Shown: positions 17,856-26,618, counted from the first letter of the stretch. The stretch: DNA of 64,000 bases from CALOCV01 sp942491955 (GCA_942491955.1 CALOCV010000015.1:62001-126000), one strand, 5' to 3'. The notes: generated from the sequence alone by a model not told the origin. Made by a program: numbers and translations.

Positions 17856-17959
17856 TACCAAACGCGATAAATAAACGCACAAATTGATCTCCATATCCAA
17901 AACAAATTCCAAAAAAAAATCTTGAATCCAATTTATGCGTTTATTTATCGCGTTTGGTA
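17856..17959. mobile_element. MITE family C (104 bp, TTA target duplication)
   Basis: Bounded by TACCAAACGCGATAAATAAA and its inverted copy, flanked by TTA at 17853-17855 and 17960-17962. The interior (about AAATTGATCTCC...ATCTTGAATCCA) is related to the middle of MITE family A, so the two families differ mainly in their ends. The right TTA is, on the minus strand, the TAA stop codon of queG. Confidence 0.75.
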
Positions 17960-18904
17960 TTAGAGTCTTCGTGTCTCATCGCCTCGAGGTTTTGAAAGAA
18001 GTCTATTGCTATATTTAAGACCCTTAACACCGCGGCGTTGAAGAGGGGTTCCATGGAGTTTTTCGGGGGCGTTTTCTAGCTCTTCAATGTCGTTGCTCTG
18101 TAGGTGTGTTCCCAAACCCTGATCGGATGAGAATTCGGCATGAGAAGAGAGGAGAGTGCGTGCATTGTGAGGGCAGACATCTTGGCAGACATCACAACCA
18201 AAGAGGTAGCCTGGATTTTTTTCTTGAATCTCTTCGGGAATGGGGTCTTTAGATTCAATGAGATGATAGGAGAGGCACCGTGTTGCATCGAGAGTGTACG
18301 GTGAGATAAGAGCTTGCGTGGGGCAGCTATCCAGACATCGTGTGCAGGAACCGCATCGCGGAAGGCGGAGTTCGATTCTTTCCTCGGTAAAAGAGAGGGT
18401 CGTTAGCAGACCTGAGATGAGGATAAAAGTACCGAAGCGCCGGTGTATGAGAAGAGTATTTTTCCCCATCCATCCCAAACCCGCTTGGACGGCTAATGCT
18501 TTTTCTAATAGGGGAGAGGAGTCGCTAAATCCTTTGGCAATCTCTTTTTGACCCGTTTTTTCTTCGAGCCATTGAATGAAATTTTTTAATCGTTTTCGAT
18601 GGATGTGGTGGTAATCTTTTCCTCGTGCGTAGGAAGCGATTAAGCCAGGTTTCTCTTTCGGATCGATTTTCTCTTGTTTGTAGTAGGAAACAAAGAGAAC
18701 GGCCGTTTTAGCTCCTGGAAAAAAAGCTTGAGGGTCGATGCGAGCGCGATTCTCCATATAAGACATCGACCCATGATATTCCTTCTCGAGCCATTGCAGA
18801 TAGGAGTCGATCTCTTCTTGTGCGATTTGAGCCGGCGTAATGCCAATGTCATCATAGCCAATGGTAAAAGCTTTCTCTCGTAATTCTTCGAACGAGAGGC
18901 TCAT
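17960..18904 (-). CDS. queG: epoxyqueuosine reductase QueG
   Basis: Last step of queuosine synthesis in tRNAs with GUN anticodons (including Tyr and Asp, both encoded in this window). Needs cobalamin and two [4Fe-4S] clusters. Visible: SYARGKDYHHIHRKRL, SDSSPLLEKALAVQAGLGW and GKNTLL typical of the family, then CGSCTRCLDSCPTQAL, an isolated Cys in RCLSYH, and CDVCQDVCPHN. Length (314) is slightly short of many QueG. The C-terminus (GLKYSNRLLSKPRGDETRRL) ends at a TAA that coincides with the target duplication of the MITE at 17856-17959, so the original end may have been altered. Start ATG overlaps the yitT stop by 4 bases. Confidence 0.93.
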   Translation of the reverse strand: MSLSFEELREKAFTIGYDDIGITPAQIAQEEIDSYLQWLEKEYHGSMSYMENRARIDPQAFFPGAKTAVLFVSYYKQEKIDPKEKPGLIASYARGKDYHHIHRKRLKNFIQWLEEKTGQKEIAKGFSDSSPLLEKALAVQAGLGWMGKNTLLIHRRFGTFILISGLLTTLSFTEERIELRLPRCGSCTRCLDSCPTQALISPYTLDATRCLSYHLIESKDPIPEEIQEKNPGYLFGCDVCQDVCPHNARTLLSSHAEFSSDQGLGTHLQSNDIEELENAPEKLHGTPLQRRGVKGLKYSNRLLSKPRGDETRRL

Positions 18905-19833
18905 GCTTTTTTAAGTAAAAACTTTTTCATGAAGCGAGTCATTTTGCTTTTGGATGGTTGAGGGGGTGTTCCCTTTCTTCCATTCGCGACTTCGTGAAGG
19001 TTTTCTATGGCAATAAATGCATGAGGGTCTTCTTGTAGGATAAGCTCTTTTAATTCAGCAAGTTGAAGTCTTTCTGCAATCACGTACAAAATCTCTCTTT
19101 CACGTCCTGAAAATCCCCCTCTTCCATACATGATGGTACACCCTAAACCGAGTTCATGAATGACGCGATATGTAATTTCTTTGGAATGTGTGGAAATGAC
19201 AATGACCGATTTGGTTTCATCGAGTCCAACGATCACGGCATCCATTACTTTGATGACCACTAGATAGGTGATCAACGAAAGAAGAGGAGGATGCCAATCT
19301 TGGAAGACGAGACCTGCTGCGCCAAAAACAAAGACATTACAAAAGAGGACGACTTGTCCGACAGTAAAATCACTTTTTTTATTGAGAATGATCCCAAGGA
19401 CTTCGGTTCCATCAAGACTGCCTCCGGTCCGAATAATCAAGCCAAGTCCAATACCAAGAATGGCACCTGCAATAACAACCACCTCCAAAATTTCCCCGTG
19501 AAACTCGAGGTGGGGGAAAAATGTTGAGAAGACCCAAAGCCAAACCGAGAAGACCATCACGGCGACAAACATGTGAATAAGGAATACTTTCCCAATAAAG
19601 CGGTATGCAAGAAACAAAAAGGGGAGGTTAAAGAGAATTAGAAAAAAGGGAATCATATTCTTTCCAACAAGAGTTCCACAGATCATTGCTGCACCGACCA
19701 TCCCTCCATCAATGAGGCGATTCGGAATGAAAAAAACGCGAATCGAGAACGCTGCCAATAGAGCCCCGATAATCATGATGAAATAGAGAAAAAGCTCTCC
19801 TTTCCAAGATTTGGCGGATGTCGATGTTTTCAT
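18901..19833 (-). CDS. YitT family membrane protein (DUF161/DUF2179)
   Basis: 310 residues: five or six hydrophobic helices from about 15 to 190 with the conserved RTGGSLDGTEVLGIILNKKS and FLIPNRLIDGGMVGAA-like segments of the YitT family, then a cytosolic DUF2179 domain (VIVISTHSKEITYRVIHELGLGCTIMYGRGGFSG and LYVIAERLQLAELKELI...DPHAFIAI). The family's transported substrate is not settled. The stop codon overlaps the queG start (ATGA), so both are one operon read leftwards. The last 25 residues are basic. Confidence 0.9.
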   Translation of the reverse strand: MKTSTSAKSWKGELFLYFIMIIGALLAAFSIRVFFIPNRLIDGGMVGAAMICGTLVGKNMIPFFLILFNLPFLFLAYRFIGKVFLIHMFVAVMVFSVWLWVFSTFFPHLEFHGEILEVVVIAGAILGIGLGLIIRTGGSLDGTEVLGIILNKKSDFTVGQVVLFCNVFVFGAAGLVFQDWHPPLLSLITYLVVIKVMDAVIVGLDETKSVIVISTHSKEITYRVIHELGLGCTIMYGRGGFSGREREILYVIAERLQLAELKELILQEDPHAFIAIENLHEVANGRKGTPPQPSKSKMTRFMKKFLLKKA

Positions 19834-20073
19834 AGTACGGAATCCAAGGGGTCAAGATTAGGATCTAATACCAATCCTAATAAATAAGAGACTAGTGTGT
19901 GTCGGCAAAAAACTAGAGGAGTGTCTCATGATACTGATTGCGTTGAACGATATTCAGCCTCACCCACGAAGTCCAACGTGTTTTGGCTTCTGCATCGCTC
20001 ATCCACTACAACGATCCACCAATATAGATAAGCTTTAAGAGTCGATGCGAATGAATGCGTGTTCAACGCATTT

Positions 20074-20147
20074 CGCGGGAGACGGGACTCGAACCCGTAA
20101 CTTCCGGCGTGACAGGCCGGTGCTCTAACCAGTTGAACTACTCCCGC
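20074..20147 (-). tRNA. tRNA-Asp (GTC)
   Basis: 74-nt cloverleaf. Acceptor GCGGGAG pairs with CTCCCGC; anticodon loop CTGTCAC gives GTC; T arm GGGTTCGAGTCCC. Discriminator G, as expected for tRNA-Asp. CCA is not encoded. A QueG substrate tRNA. Confidence 0.97.
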
Positions 20148-20161
20148 AGTGATTCATATGA

Positions 20162-20234
20162 TGGGCGCAACAGGACTCGAACCTATGACCACCTGTGTGT
20201 AAGACAGGCGCTCTACCAACTGAGCTATGCGCCC
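20162..20234 (-). tRNA. tRNA-Val (TAC)
   Basis: 73-nt cloverleaf. Acceptor GGGCGCA pairs with TGCGCCC; anticodon loop CTTACAC gives TAC; D arm GCTCAGTTGGTAGAGC; T loop TTCGAGT. It lies 14 bases upstream of tRNA-Asp in the direction of transcription, so both are probably cut from one transcript. Confidence 0.97.
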
Positions 20235-20642
20235 ACACAAAATTCGGTATTACGATAGCCTGAAAGAAATTAAAAGACAAGTGATTTTCTGGCCGTTGAT
20301 GTCTCGATCAAAAAATCGTCGCCAAGCTAGAAAAACTTTCAGAACCTGTCTTCACACTTCAAATGGTATTACGTTTTTCAATCGCCTTGGGTGCGGAATG
20401 TAGGGTACATCAGTTTACCAAAATTTTCCGGAGAAAAGAGAATAAAAAATAATAAATTTGATACAATGAAGTGGTTTTCTCGGAAAGACGCCAAGAAGAT
20501 CCTGGCCCAATTTTTGATTTGGTCACCATAGGGCGTGTCATCAATTGGATGAATTTGTGAATCATTGTAAATACTGCCAGACAGAATTTTAGCCAATTGG
20601 CAACACGCCCTAGTTTTGCAAATGCCTTAAGAATGGATTTTT
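20235..20642. other. intergenic stretch with a small inverted-repeat element
   Basis: 20529-20612 is an 84-bp element: TAGGGCGTGTCATCAATTGG at the left and CCAATTGGCAACACGCCCTA at the right, imperfect inverted copies of each other. Its left end recurs at 2555. 20340-20364 is a copy of the AGAACCTGTCTTCACACTTC repeat. No gene supported. Confidence 0.6.
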
Positions 20643-21758
20643 ATGAATAATACCTCGTCTCTATTCCGCATCTTTTTCTCTTTGGAACATTTATTGCACC
20701 CCATGAGTCGAGCAAAGGACAAGCAAGATTTATCTAAAATTGCGACGAAGGAAAAAGTTCTTACAGCTGCCCTATACGTCTTATTAGGGTGCACAGTGCT
20801 TGGGTTTGTTGTCGTTGGGGCTTATTTTTGGACAGCAAGGAAAAAAGTAATCCAATTATCATCGAGTGATTTTCCGAAAGTGCCTCGACCACAAGCACCG
20901 AGTCGATCGACTACACCACCTCCAAAGCCGAGATCTACACTATCCCCAAAACCGTTAGAAACCGTACCTCCTCCCAAAGAAATAGAAAAAGAAGAAAAGG
21001 TAGCAAGGCAGGTTCATGCAGATGAGTTTGATTCCTTCCTCTTCGCTCTCTTTACCGAAACGGATCGCCTCGATTGCCTTTTTAAAGAAAAAAACAATGA
21101 TACCGAAGAGGCAAAACAGGTAAGATGTTATTTACGACAAATTAAAAAGGAATTGGAAGGGGATAGGGGGAAAATGAATCCAGAATTAACGGCAAAGATG
21201 TATGGTATCTTGTTGAGAGAGGTGGAAGGAATAGAGCCATTACATAATAAAACCCTCGGAGATCAAACGATCATCGGGATTCAAATGATTCCAGCTTTGC
21301 AGAAGCTTTTACAGATTGGTGTGAATGAGATACAAAGTTTTGATATTTTCGCTCCTACCGGTTTGCTTGATTTGGATGACTTGCTTCGAAGTGGCGAAGT
21401 GTGGATGGATTTAGATTTGAAAGGCATTAAGGAGAGCGAGCCCGAAATGGTTTTTTTTAACATTCGCCGTCCTAAAAAATCGGAAGGCTGTTCGTTTGTT
21501 CAGGTTCCAACAGAGTGTACATTGAGGGGAGTGGAATATTTTGTTCGAGGGGGGGCTTTTCAAACCAAGGACAACCAATTTGTTGGTATTCAGATGAGAG
21601 AGGCAGAGTGGCGTCAACAGCTTAGTAAAGTTCCGGAGAAAGGAGAAATGCATTCTGTAAAAGAGCTATGTCTATGTACGGAAGAAGATAAAGATACATT
21701 TCAGAGAAGAATGCATTTGTTAATTTTGGTAAAAAAAAATAGTGTATCTCGGTCGTGA
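20643..21758 (+). CDS. membrane-anchored proline-rich protein with possible ubiquitin-protease-like C-terminus
   Basis: 371 residues. A transmembrane helix at about 41-64 (LTAALYVLLGCTVLGFVVVG), a Pro-rich linker at about 80-115 (repeated PPPKP, SPKP), then a soluble domain from about 125. TM plus Pro-rich linker plus protease domain is the layout of the chlamydial deubiquitinases ChlaDub1/2. The stretch EMVFFNIRRPKK followed by SFVQVPTECTLRGVEYFVRG resembles the strand order of USP-type ubiquitin proteases (P-x-L-x-F-x-x-R-F, then VP-x-x-L...Y-x-L). I find neither a clear catalytic Cys box nor the GHY histidine motif, so it may be inactive or unrelated. Start ATG 20643; ATG 20703 is an alternative. 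Confidence 0.6.
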   Translation: MNNTSSLFRIFFSLEHLLHPMSRAKDKQDLSKIATKEKVLTAALYVLLGCTVLGFVVVGAYFWTARKKVIQLSSSDFPKVPRPQAPSRSTTPPPKPRSTLSPKPLETVPPPKEIEKEEKVARQVHADEFDSFLFALFTETDRLDCLFKEKNNDTEEAKQVRCYLRQIKKELEGDRGKMNPELTAKMYGILLREVEGIEPLHNKTLGDQTIIGIQMIPALQKLLQIGVNEIQSFDIFAPTGLLDLDDLLRSGEVWMDLDLKGIKESEPEMVFFNIRRPKKSEGCSFVQVPTECTLRGVEYFVRGGAFQTKDNQFVGIQMREAEWRQQLSKVPEKGEMHSVKELCLCTEEDKDTFQRRMHLLILVKKNSVSRS

Positions 21759-21782
21759 ATGCAAAAAGGTTCTATACGATGT

Positions 21783-21898
21783 ATACCCAAACAACTTCAA
21801 GAATTGGATTTATGGCTTTGAGAAAACCCATAAATCCAATTAGCGACTTTGCGTTTCCATTTTTTTAGGCAAAACTTCTCCGACAAGACCTTGCTTTA
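21783..21898. repeat. TACCCAAACAAC repeat and duplicated intergenic segment
   Basis: 21783-21842 begins with TACCCAAACAACTTCAAGAATTGG, as at 1191. 21843-21898 (TAGCGACTTTGCGTTTCC to GACCTTGC) is repeated at 44434-44490, where the sequence continues uninterrupted. This makes the 44.4-44.5 kb locus an empty-site reference for the nested insertion that follows. Confidence 0.7.
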
Positions 21899-21990
21899 TA
21901 CCAATTCCGGTAAGAAAATGCATAAAGTGGATTCAGGATTTTTTTGCGAAATTTGTTTTGGAGATCGCAGCAAACTCTTGTGAGTTTGCA

Positions 21991-22461
21991 CTATAGTTTA
22001 TAGGTTTTCGCGTTGTCCATGGGGTGTTTTGAGAAAAAAAGGATTGAAAGAGGCTTCAATGTGGAGTGCGGAGGCCTTGGCCTCCGCTGTGGTAGATGCC
22101 GGCCCCGCCGGCATCATTAACGCCGGCAGGGCCGGCGTTTGAAAAGCGATGGCAGGGCCATCGCACTCCATATTACAGCTAATTTCAATGTACCTTCGGG
22201 AAGGTGTGAGGAATTACAAGGGCCTTGGCCTTCGCTGTAGAAGATGCCGGCCCTGCCGGCATCACTGCAGATGGCGAGTTCTTTAGCTCGAATAAAAGCT
22301 TCTTCTTTGCAAAAAGCATCTCTCCACGAATCGAATATCTGAAATAAAGGTTTGAGTAGGTTCTTAGTGTTCCTTTAGTTGATTAAATAGAATGACTATG
22401 AACCTTACTATTTTTTCCAAAAAGAAAAATTTCTCCTAACTAAAAATCCTATAAACTATAG
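21991..22461. mobile_element. element B with CTATAGTTTATAGG ends and a 22-bp target duplication
   Basis: Begins CTATAGTTTATAGG, ends CCTATAAACTATAG. It is flanked by AGCAAACTCTTGTGAGTTTG (21969-21988, plus CA) and a near-identical copy at 22462-22483: a 22-bp direct repeat with one mismatch, which is itself the central palindrome of MITE A. It contains no ORF. A partial copy of its first 100 bp is at 56830-56938. Confidence 0.75.
22062..22266. repeat. array of GC-rich palindromes inside element B
   Basis: Five hairpins in an otherwise A/T-rich spacer: GGAGGCCTTGGCCTCC (about 22070-22085), GATGCCGGCC/GCCGGCATC (22095-22115), AACGCCGGC/GCCGGCGTT (22119-22139), GCGATGGC/GCCATCGC (22146-22164) and GATGCCGGCC/GCCGGCATC again (22243-22263). 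REP/BIME-like in appearance. The motif GTGGAGTGCG-[AG]-AGGCC also occurs at 1425 and 56900. Confidence 0.7.
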
Positions 22462-22643
22462 AGCAAATTCTTGTGAGTTTGCAAGATAGAAAAACAGATT
22501 GCGCAAAGAAAGATGAAGATCAATTTGTGCACTTTCTTACCGGAATTGGTATTAATTAGTTTTTGAATTTACTTCGGTATCATACCAATCCTAATAAAAA
22601 TAAATCGAGAGAGGGCAAAGGCACCTCTGATTGTCTTCAGTCC

Positions 22644-22672
22644 TTGACAAATAGAAAAGTATCGAGTATCAA
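22644..22672 (+). promoter_or_regulatory. sigma70-type promoter for hppA
   Basis: TTGACA at 22644-22649, 17-bp spacer, TATCAA(T) at 22667-22672, 25 bases before the hppA ATG. GAAAGG at 22686-22691 may be the ribosome-binding site. This gives a very short 5' leader. Confidence 0.6.
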
Positions 22673-22697
22673 TGTTGGGTTTTTGAAAGGTTAAAAC

Positions 22698-24788
22698 ATG
22701 TTTTACGGAATGTTTGCATTTATTCTTATTTGTGGCTTCATAGCCCTTTTCTTTGGTCTCCTCTTTATTCGTTCTATCTTGTCACAACCAACAGGGAATG
22801 AAGAGATGAAGCGGATTGCACAAGCAATCCAAGAGGGTGCCAATGCCTATCTCAATCGACAGTATCGCGTGATTACTTTGGTAGGCATTGTGATCTTTTT
22901 GTTGCTTACCTGGCAGCTTGGCCTCCATGTGGGTGTTGGCTTCATTATAGGAGCGGTGCTCTCTGGTCTTGCTGGATATGTTGGGATGCACGTCTCGGTT
23001 CGTGCCAACGTAAGAACAACAGAAGCTGCAAGAAAAGGATTATCACAAGCGCTTGATGTCGCCTTTCGAGCCGGTGCTGTGACGGGGTTGCTCGTCGTCG
23101 GTTTAGGCCTTTTAGGAATCACCTTTTATTTTCTCTATCTAACGCTTGCTAGGTATGATGTGCGCACCATGATGGAGTCTCTTGTTGCCTTGAGCTTTGG
23201 AGCCTCTTTGATTTCCATTTTTGCTCGTCTTGGTGGAGGCATATTCACAAAAGGAGCTGATGTTGGAGCTGACCTCGTGGGAAAAGTGGAATCGAATATT
23301 CCCGAGGATGATCCAAGAAATCCTGCTGTCATTGCGGATAATGTTGGCGATAACGTAGGAGATTGTGCAGGAATGGCTGCCGATCTTTTTGAGACTTATG
23401 TTGTCACTCTTGTTGGATCGATGCTACTCGCCGCGATTTTTTTTAAGGGTGCTATTCTGGAAAAATTGATTCTGTATCCTTTGGCAATAGGTGGTGTATG
23501 CATCCTGATGACCATCATTGGGACTTTTTTTGTTCGTTTAGGCAAAACAAACAACATCATGGGAGCCCTGTATAAAGGATTTTTTGCTACAGCGATTCTT
23601 TCGGCAGTTAGCATTGGTATTCTCACCTATGCGTATCTCGACAAAGGTGCATCCTACCGAGTTAACGAGACCACCTTTACCAATATGAACCTTTTCATTT
23701 GTGCCTTGACTGGCCTTTTTGTTACAGGACTTTTGATGTGGTTGACCGAGTACTACACCTCGACGAAGTATCGTCCCGTTCGGAGCATTGCATTCGCTTC
23801 TACTTCGGGACATGGGACGAATGTGATTCAAGGTCTTGCTATTTCCATGGAAGCAACCGCTTTGCCCGTTCTAGTCATTTGTGGAGGAATTCTCGTATCG
23901 TATCTCAATGCAGATCTTTTTGGTATTGCTATTGCAGCGACTTCGATGTTGGCATTAGCTGGAATGGTCGTCGCTTTGGATGCCTATGGTCCTGTAACCG
24001 ACAATGCAGGAGGGATTGCAGAGATGGCGCATCTTCCTGATGAAATTCGGACAACAACGGATGCATTGGATGCTGTTGGGAATACGACAAAAGCGGTAAC
24101 AAAAGGGTATGCGATTGGATCCGCAGCCTTTGCAGCTCTTGTGCTTTTCACGGCATTCATTGAAGATTTGACCTATTATTTCCCCAATCTAGAATGTAAT
24201 TTCTTTTTACAAAATCCGTATGTCGTTCTCGGGCTTTTTATTGGAGGTCTTCTTCCCTATCTCTTTGGTGGAATGAGCATGATGGCAGTCGGTCGAGCAG
24301 CTCAGGCGGTTGTTGCCGAAGTGAGGCGGCAATTTTCTGAGATCAAAGGAATTATGGAAGGGAAAGCCCGTCCCGATTATGGACAAGCGGTCGACATATT
24401 AACACGGGCAGCGATCCGTGAAATGATCGCCCCCTCCCTTCTTCCCGTTCTTGCTCCGATCCTTCTCTACATGGTGATCCATTTCATAGCGGGGCAAAAG
24501 GAAGCTCTGGTTGCTTTGGGCTCGATGCTTCTTGGTCTTGTCGTCACTGGGATCTATGTTGGCATTTCCATGACAGCAGGTGGTGGGGCATGGGATAATG
24601 CTAAAAAACTCATCGAAGATGGGCAGCACGGAGGAAAAGGAGCTGAAGCCCATAAAGCGGCTGTTACAGGAGATACTGTGGGAGATCCCTACAAAGATAC
24701 TGCTGGTCCAGCTATCAATCCGATGATTAAGATTGCCAATATCGTTGCCTTGCTTCTTTTAGCGGTATTATCACAATATTTTTCGTAA
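22698..24788 (+). CDS. hppA: membrane-bound K+-insensitive H+-translocating pyrophosphatase
   Basis: Couples pyrophosphate hydrolysis to proton export across the inner membrane. 696 residues with about 15-16 helices. Substrate-site motifs are intact: GGGIFTKGADVGADLVGKVE, EDDPRNPAVIADNVGDNVGD and, near the C-terminus, DNAKKLIEDG and GDTVGDPYKDTAGPAINPM. The sequence GNTTKAVTKGYAIGSA carries Lys where K+-dependent enzymes have Ala (GNTTAA), the established marker of the K+-independent class. Start ATG 22698, downstream of a good promoter. dapL starts 8-11 bases after the stop. Confidence 0.96.
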   Translation: MFYGMFAFILICGFIALFFGLLFIRSILSQPTGNEEMKRIAQAIQEGANAYLNRQYRVITLVGIVIFLLLTWQLGLHVGVGFIIGAVLSGLAGYVGMHVSVRANVRTTEAARKGLSQALDVAFRAGAVTGLLVVGLGLLGITFYFLYLTLARYDVRTMMESLVALSFGASLISIFARLGGGIFTKGADVGADLVGKVESNIPEDDPRNPAVIADNVGDNVGDCAGMAADLFETYVVTLVGSMLLAAIFFKGAILEKLILYPLAIGGVCILMTIIGTFFVRLGKTNNIMGALYKGFFATAILSAVSIGILTYAYLDKGASYRVNETTFTNMNLFICALTGLFVTGLLMWLTEYYTSTKYRPVRSIAFASTSGHGTNVIQGLAISMEATALPVLVICGGILVSYLNADLFGIAIAATSMLALAGMVVALDAYGPVTDNAGGIAEMAHLPDEIRTTTDALDAVGNTTKAVTKGYAIGSAAFAALVLFTAFIEDLTYYFPNLECNFFLQNPYVVLGLFIGGLLPYLFGGMSMMAVGRAAQAVVAEVRRQFSEIKGIMEGKARPDYGQAVDILTRAAIREMIAPSLLPVLAPILLYMVIHFIAGQKEALVALGSMLLGLVVTGIYVGISMTAGGGAWDNAKKLIEDGQHGGKGAEAHKAAVTGDTVGDPYKDTAGPAINPMIKIANIVALLLLAVLSQYFS

Positions 24789-24798
24789 GGGTTCATTG

Positions 24799-26034
24799 AT
24801 GCGCAGAAATCCTTGCTGCCGGCATCTTGTTGGCCACTATCTTTTCCCTGAGATCGAGAGGAGGAAGCAAGAATTTTGCCAGAACCATCATCCAGAGGCT
24901 TCCCTGATTTCCTTAGGGATTGGTGATACGACGCAACCTTTGCCCAAACCGGTATCTCGTGCGATGGCAGAGATGGCTATGCAGTTAGGGGAGCCCGAGG
25001 GGTATCGAGGGTATGGTTCCTCTCAAGGGAACCTCTCTTTGAGAGAAAAGATTGCATCGATTATTTACCAAGGTCGCGTCGAGGCTGATGAAATCTTTAT
25101 TTCGGATGGATCTAAGTGTGATATTGGCCGTTTGCAACTCCTTTTTGGTTCTTCTCTTCGAATCGGTGTTCAAGATCCATCCTATCCTGTGTATGTCGAT
25201 GGATCTGTTTTAAGTGGGGGAGCAAGGGGGTATGATCCAGAAAAAAAGAGATACCAGAATATATGCTATCTTCCTTGCACACCTACAAACAATTTTTTTC
25301 CTTCGGTAGATGATGAAGAAGAGATCGATCTGCTTTATCTCTGTTTACCAAATAATCCAACAGGAACCGTGCTCAATCGCACACAAGTTCGCGCTTTGCT
25401 TGATTCCATTAAAAAAAAGAAAATTATCACGGTCCTCGACACCGCTTATGCTGAGTATATCCAAGAGCATGATGTTCCCAAAACATGGTACGAATGGGAG
25501 GAGGCGAAGTCTTGCGTTATCGAGACCGGCTCCTTTTCAAAAATGGCGGGTTTCACGGGGGTTCGTCTTGGTTGGGTTGTGGTTCCGAAAGCAGTGCGGT
25601 GGGAGGATGGCTCTTCTTTGTATGATGATTGGGCACGTCTGCATGGAACGATCTTTAATGGCGCCTCCAATATTGCCCAAGCAGGAGGAGAAGCCGTTCT
25701 TGATCGATTGGACACGGAGATACGGGAAAATATTGCCTACTATTTAGAAAATGCAAGGTTGTTGCGCCAATTCTTTCTCGAACAAAAAATCTCTGTTTTT
25801 GGAGGAGTCAACGCACCATTTGTTTGGGCCTCTTTTCCAGAGTTTTCCTCTTGGGAGGCTTTCCAATGGCTGTTAGAAAAAGCTCATCTTGTAACGACAC
25901 CAGGAAGCGGTTTTGGTCCTCATGGAGAGGGATTCATTCGGTTCAGTGCTTTCGGAACACGAGAGAGCCTTCTCCGTGCCATTGATCGCCTTCAAAACCT
26001 CCTAAAACACCCTACACTGAGTTCAATATCATGA
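24799..26034 (+). CDS. dapL: LL-diaminopimelate aminotransferase DapL
   Basis: PLP enzyme that makes LL-diaminopimelate directly from tetrahydrodipicolinate; the lysine/peptidoglycan shortcut used by Chlamydiae and plants. Motifs: ISLGIGDTTQPLP, GYRGYGSSQGNLSLREKIA, FISDGSKCDIGRLQ, YLCLPNNPTGTVLNRTQ, LDTAYAEYI, and the PLP-lysine segment ETGSFSKMAGFTGVRLGW. Length about 411. ATG 24799 is preferred; an adjoining TTG at 24796 is in frame. It overlaps the next gene by 4 bases (ATGA). Confidence 0.95.
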   Translation: MRRNPCCRHLVGHYLFPEIERRKQEFCQNHHPEASLISLGIGDTTQPLPKPVSRAMAEMAMQLGEPEGYRGYGSSQGNLSLREKIASIIYQGRVEADEIFISDGSKCDIGRLQLLFGSSLRIGVQDPSYPVYVDGSVLSGGARGYDPEKKRYQNICYLPCTPTNNFFPSVDDEEEIDLLYLCLPNNPTGTVLNRTQVRALLDSIKKKKIITVLDTAYAEYIQEHDVPKTWYEWEEAKSCVIETGSFSKMAGFTGVRLGWVVVPKAVRWEDGSSLYDDWARLHGTIFNGASNIAQAGGEAVLDRLDTEIRENIAYYLENARLLRQFFLEQKISVFGGVNAPFVWASFPEFSSWEAFQWLLEKAHLVTTPGSGFGPHGEGFIRFSAFGTRESLLRAIDRLQNLLKHPTLSSIS

Positions 26035-26618
26035 AAAAAATTTGGTTCCTTTTTCCTCTCCTTCTTATCACCTTTCCTCTTCAGGGAATGGGGCTAAGTG
26101 GCATATTTAAAGGGGGGTATTTCGTCCCTCACGACAGAGAGCTTCAAGAAATTTATCATGGAGGTTTCTTTTTTGAAAGAGAAATCAACTATGCAATTAC
26201 CTCCAACATCTTGACTTGGGGAAGTGCTGGTTTTTTCAGAAAATGTGGAGAACTGCACGAAACGCATGAAAAGACGCGATTGATGCTCATTCCTGCCGGT
26301 CTTGGCTTAAAGGTGCGTCTTTCTCTTCCTCTTCTTTCCATGATTCGTTTTTATGCAGGAGGGGGAGTCCAATACATCTATGCTAGCATGAAAAATGAGT
26401 CAGAAATCGTGGAAAAGAAGATTCATAACCACGGCATTGGATGGGTTGCCAAGGGAGGAATTCAGGTAGCTGTTGGGTTTGGCGTCGTGTGCGAAGCCTT
26501 TGCTAATTATATGGATGTGAAGGCGACATTGCGTGATGTTCATCATGGAGAAGAGGAATCTCTTAAAACAAACGTAGGTGGATGGGTTATTGGTCTCGGC
26601 GCTGGGTACGAGTTTTAG
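26031..26618 (+). CDS. small outer-membrane beta-barrel protein
   Basis: 195 residues with a signal peptide (MKKIWFLFPLLLITFPLQGMG). The rest shows alternating hydrophobic/hydrophilic strands (GIFKGGYFV, FFFEREINYAI, LIPAGLGLKVRLSLP, IRFYAGGGVQYIYAS, GIGWVAKGGIQVAVGF, GGWVIGLGAGYEF) and ends in Phe, the usual outer-membrane sorting residue. About eight strands, OmpA/OmpW-like in size. Translationally coupled to dapL by an ATGA overlap. No specific function can be read. Confidence 0.7.
   Translation: MKKIWFLFPLLLITFPLQGMGLSGIFKGGYFVPHDRELQEIYHGGFFFEREINYAITSNILTWGSAGFFRKCGELHETHEKTRLMLIPAGLGLKVRLSLPLLSMIRFYAGGGVQYIYASMKNESEIVEKKIHNHGIGWVAKGGIQVAVGFGVVCEAFANYMDVKATLRDVHHGEEESLKTNVGGWVIGLGAGYEF

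Larger units (their letters stand above)
21899..22551 (+). mobile_element. MITE family A, copy 2, interrupted by a second element
   Basis: The ends are the same as at 40330-40489, flanked by TTA at 21896-21898 and 22552-22554. Removing it and one TTA restores a sequence that aligns base for base (apart from transitions) with 44484-44518. The 160-bp element is split by 471 bp of unrelated sequence (21991-22461). Confidence 0.85.
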
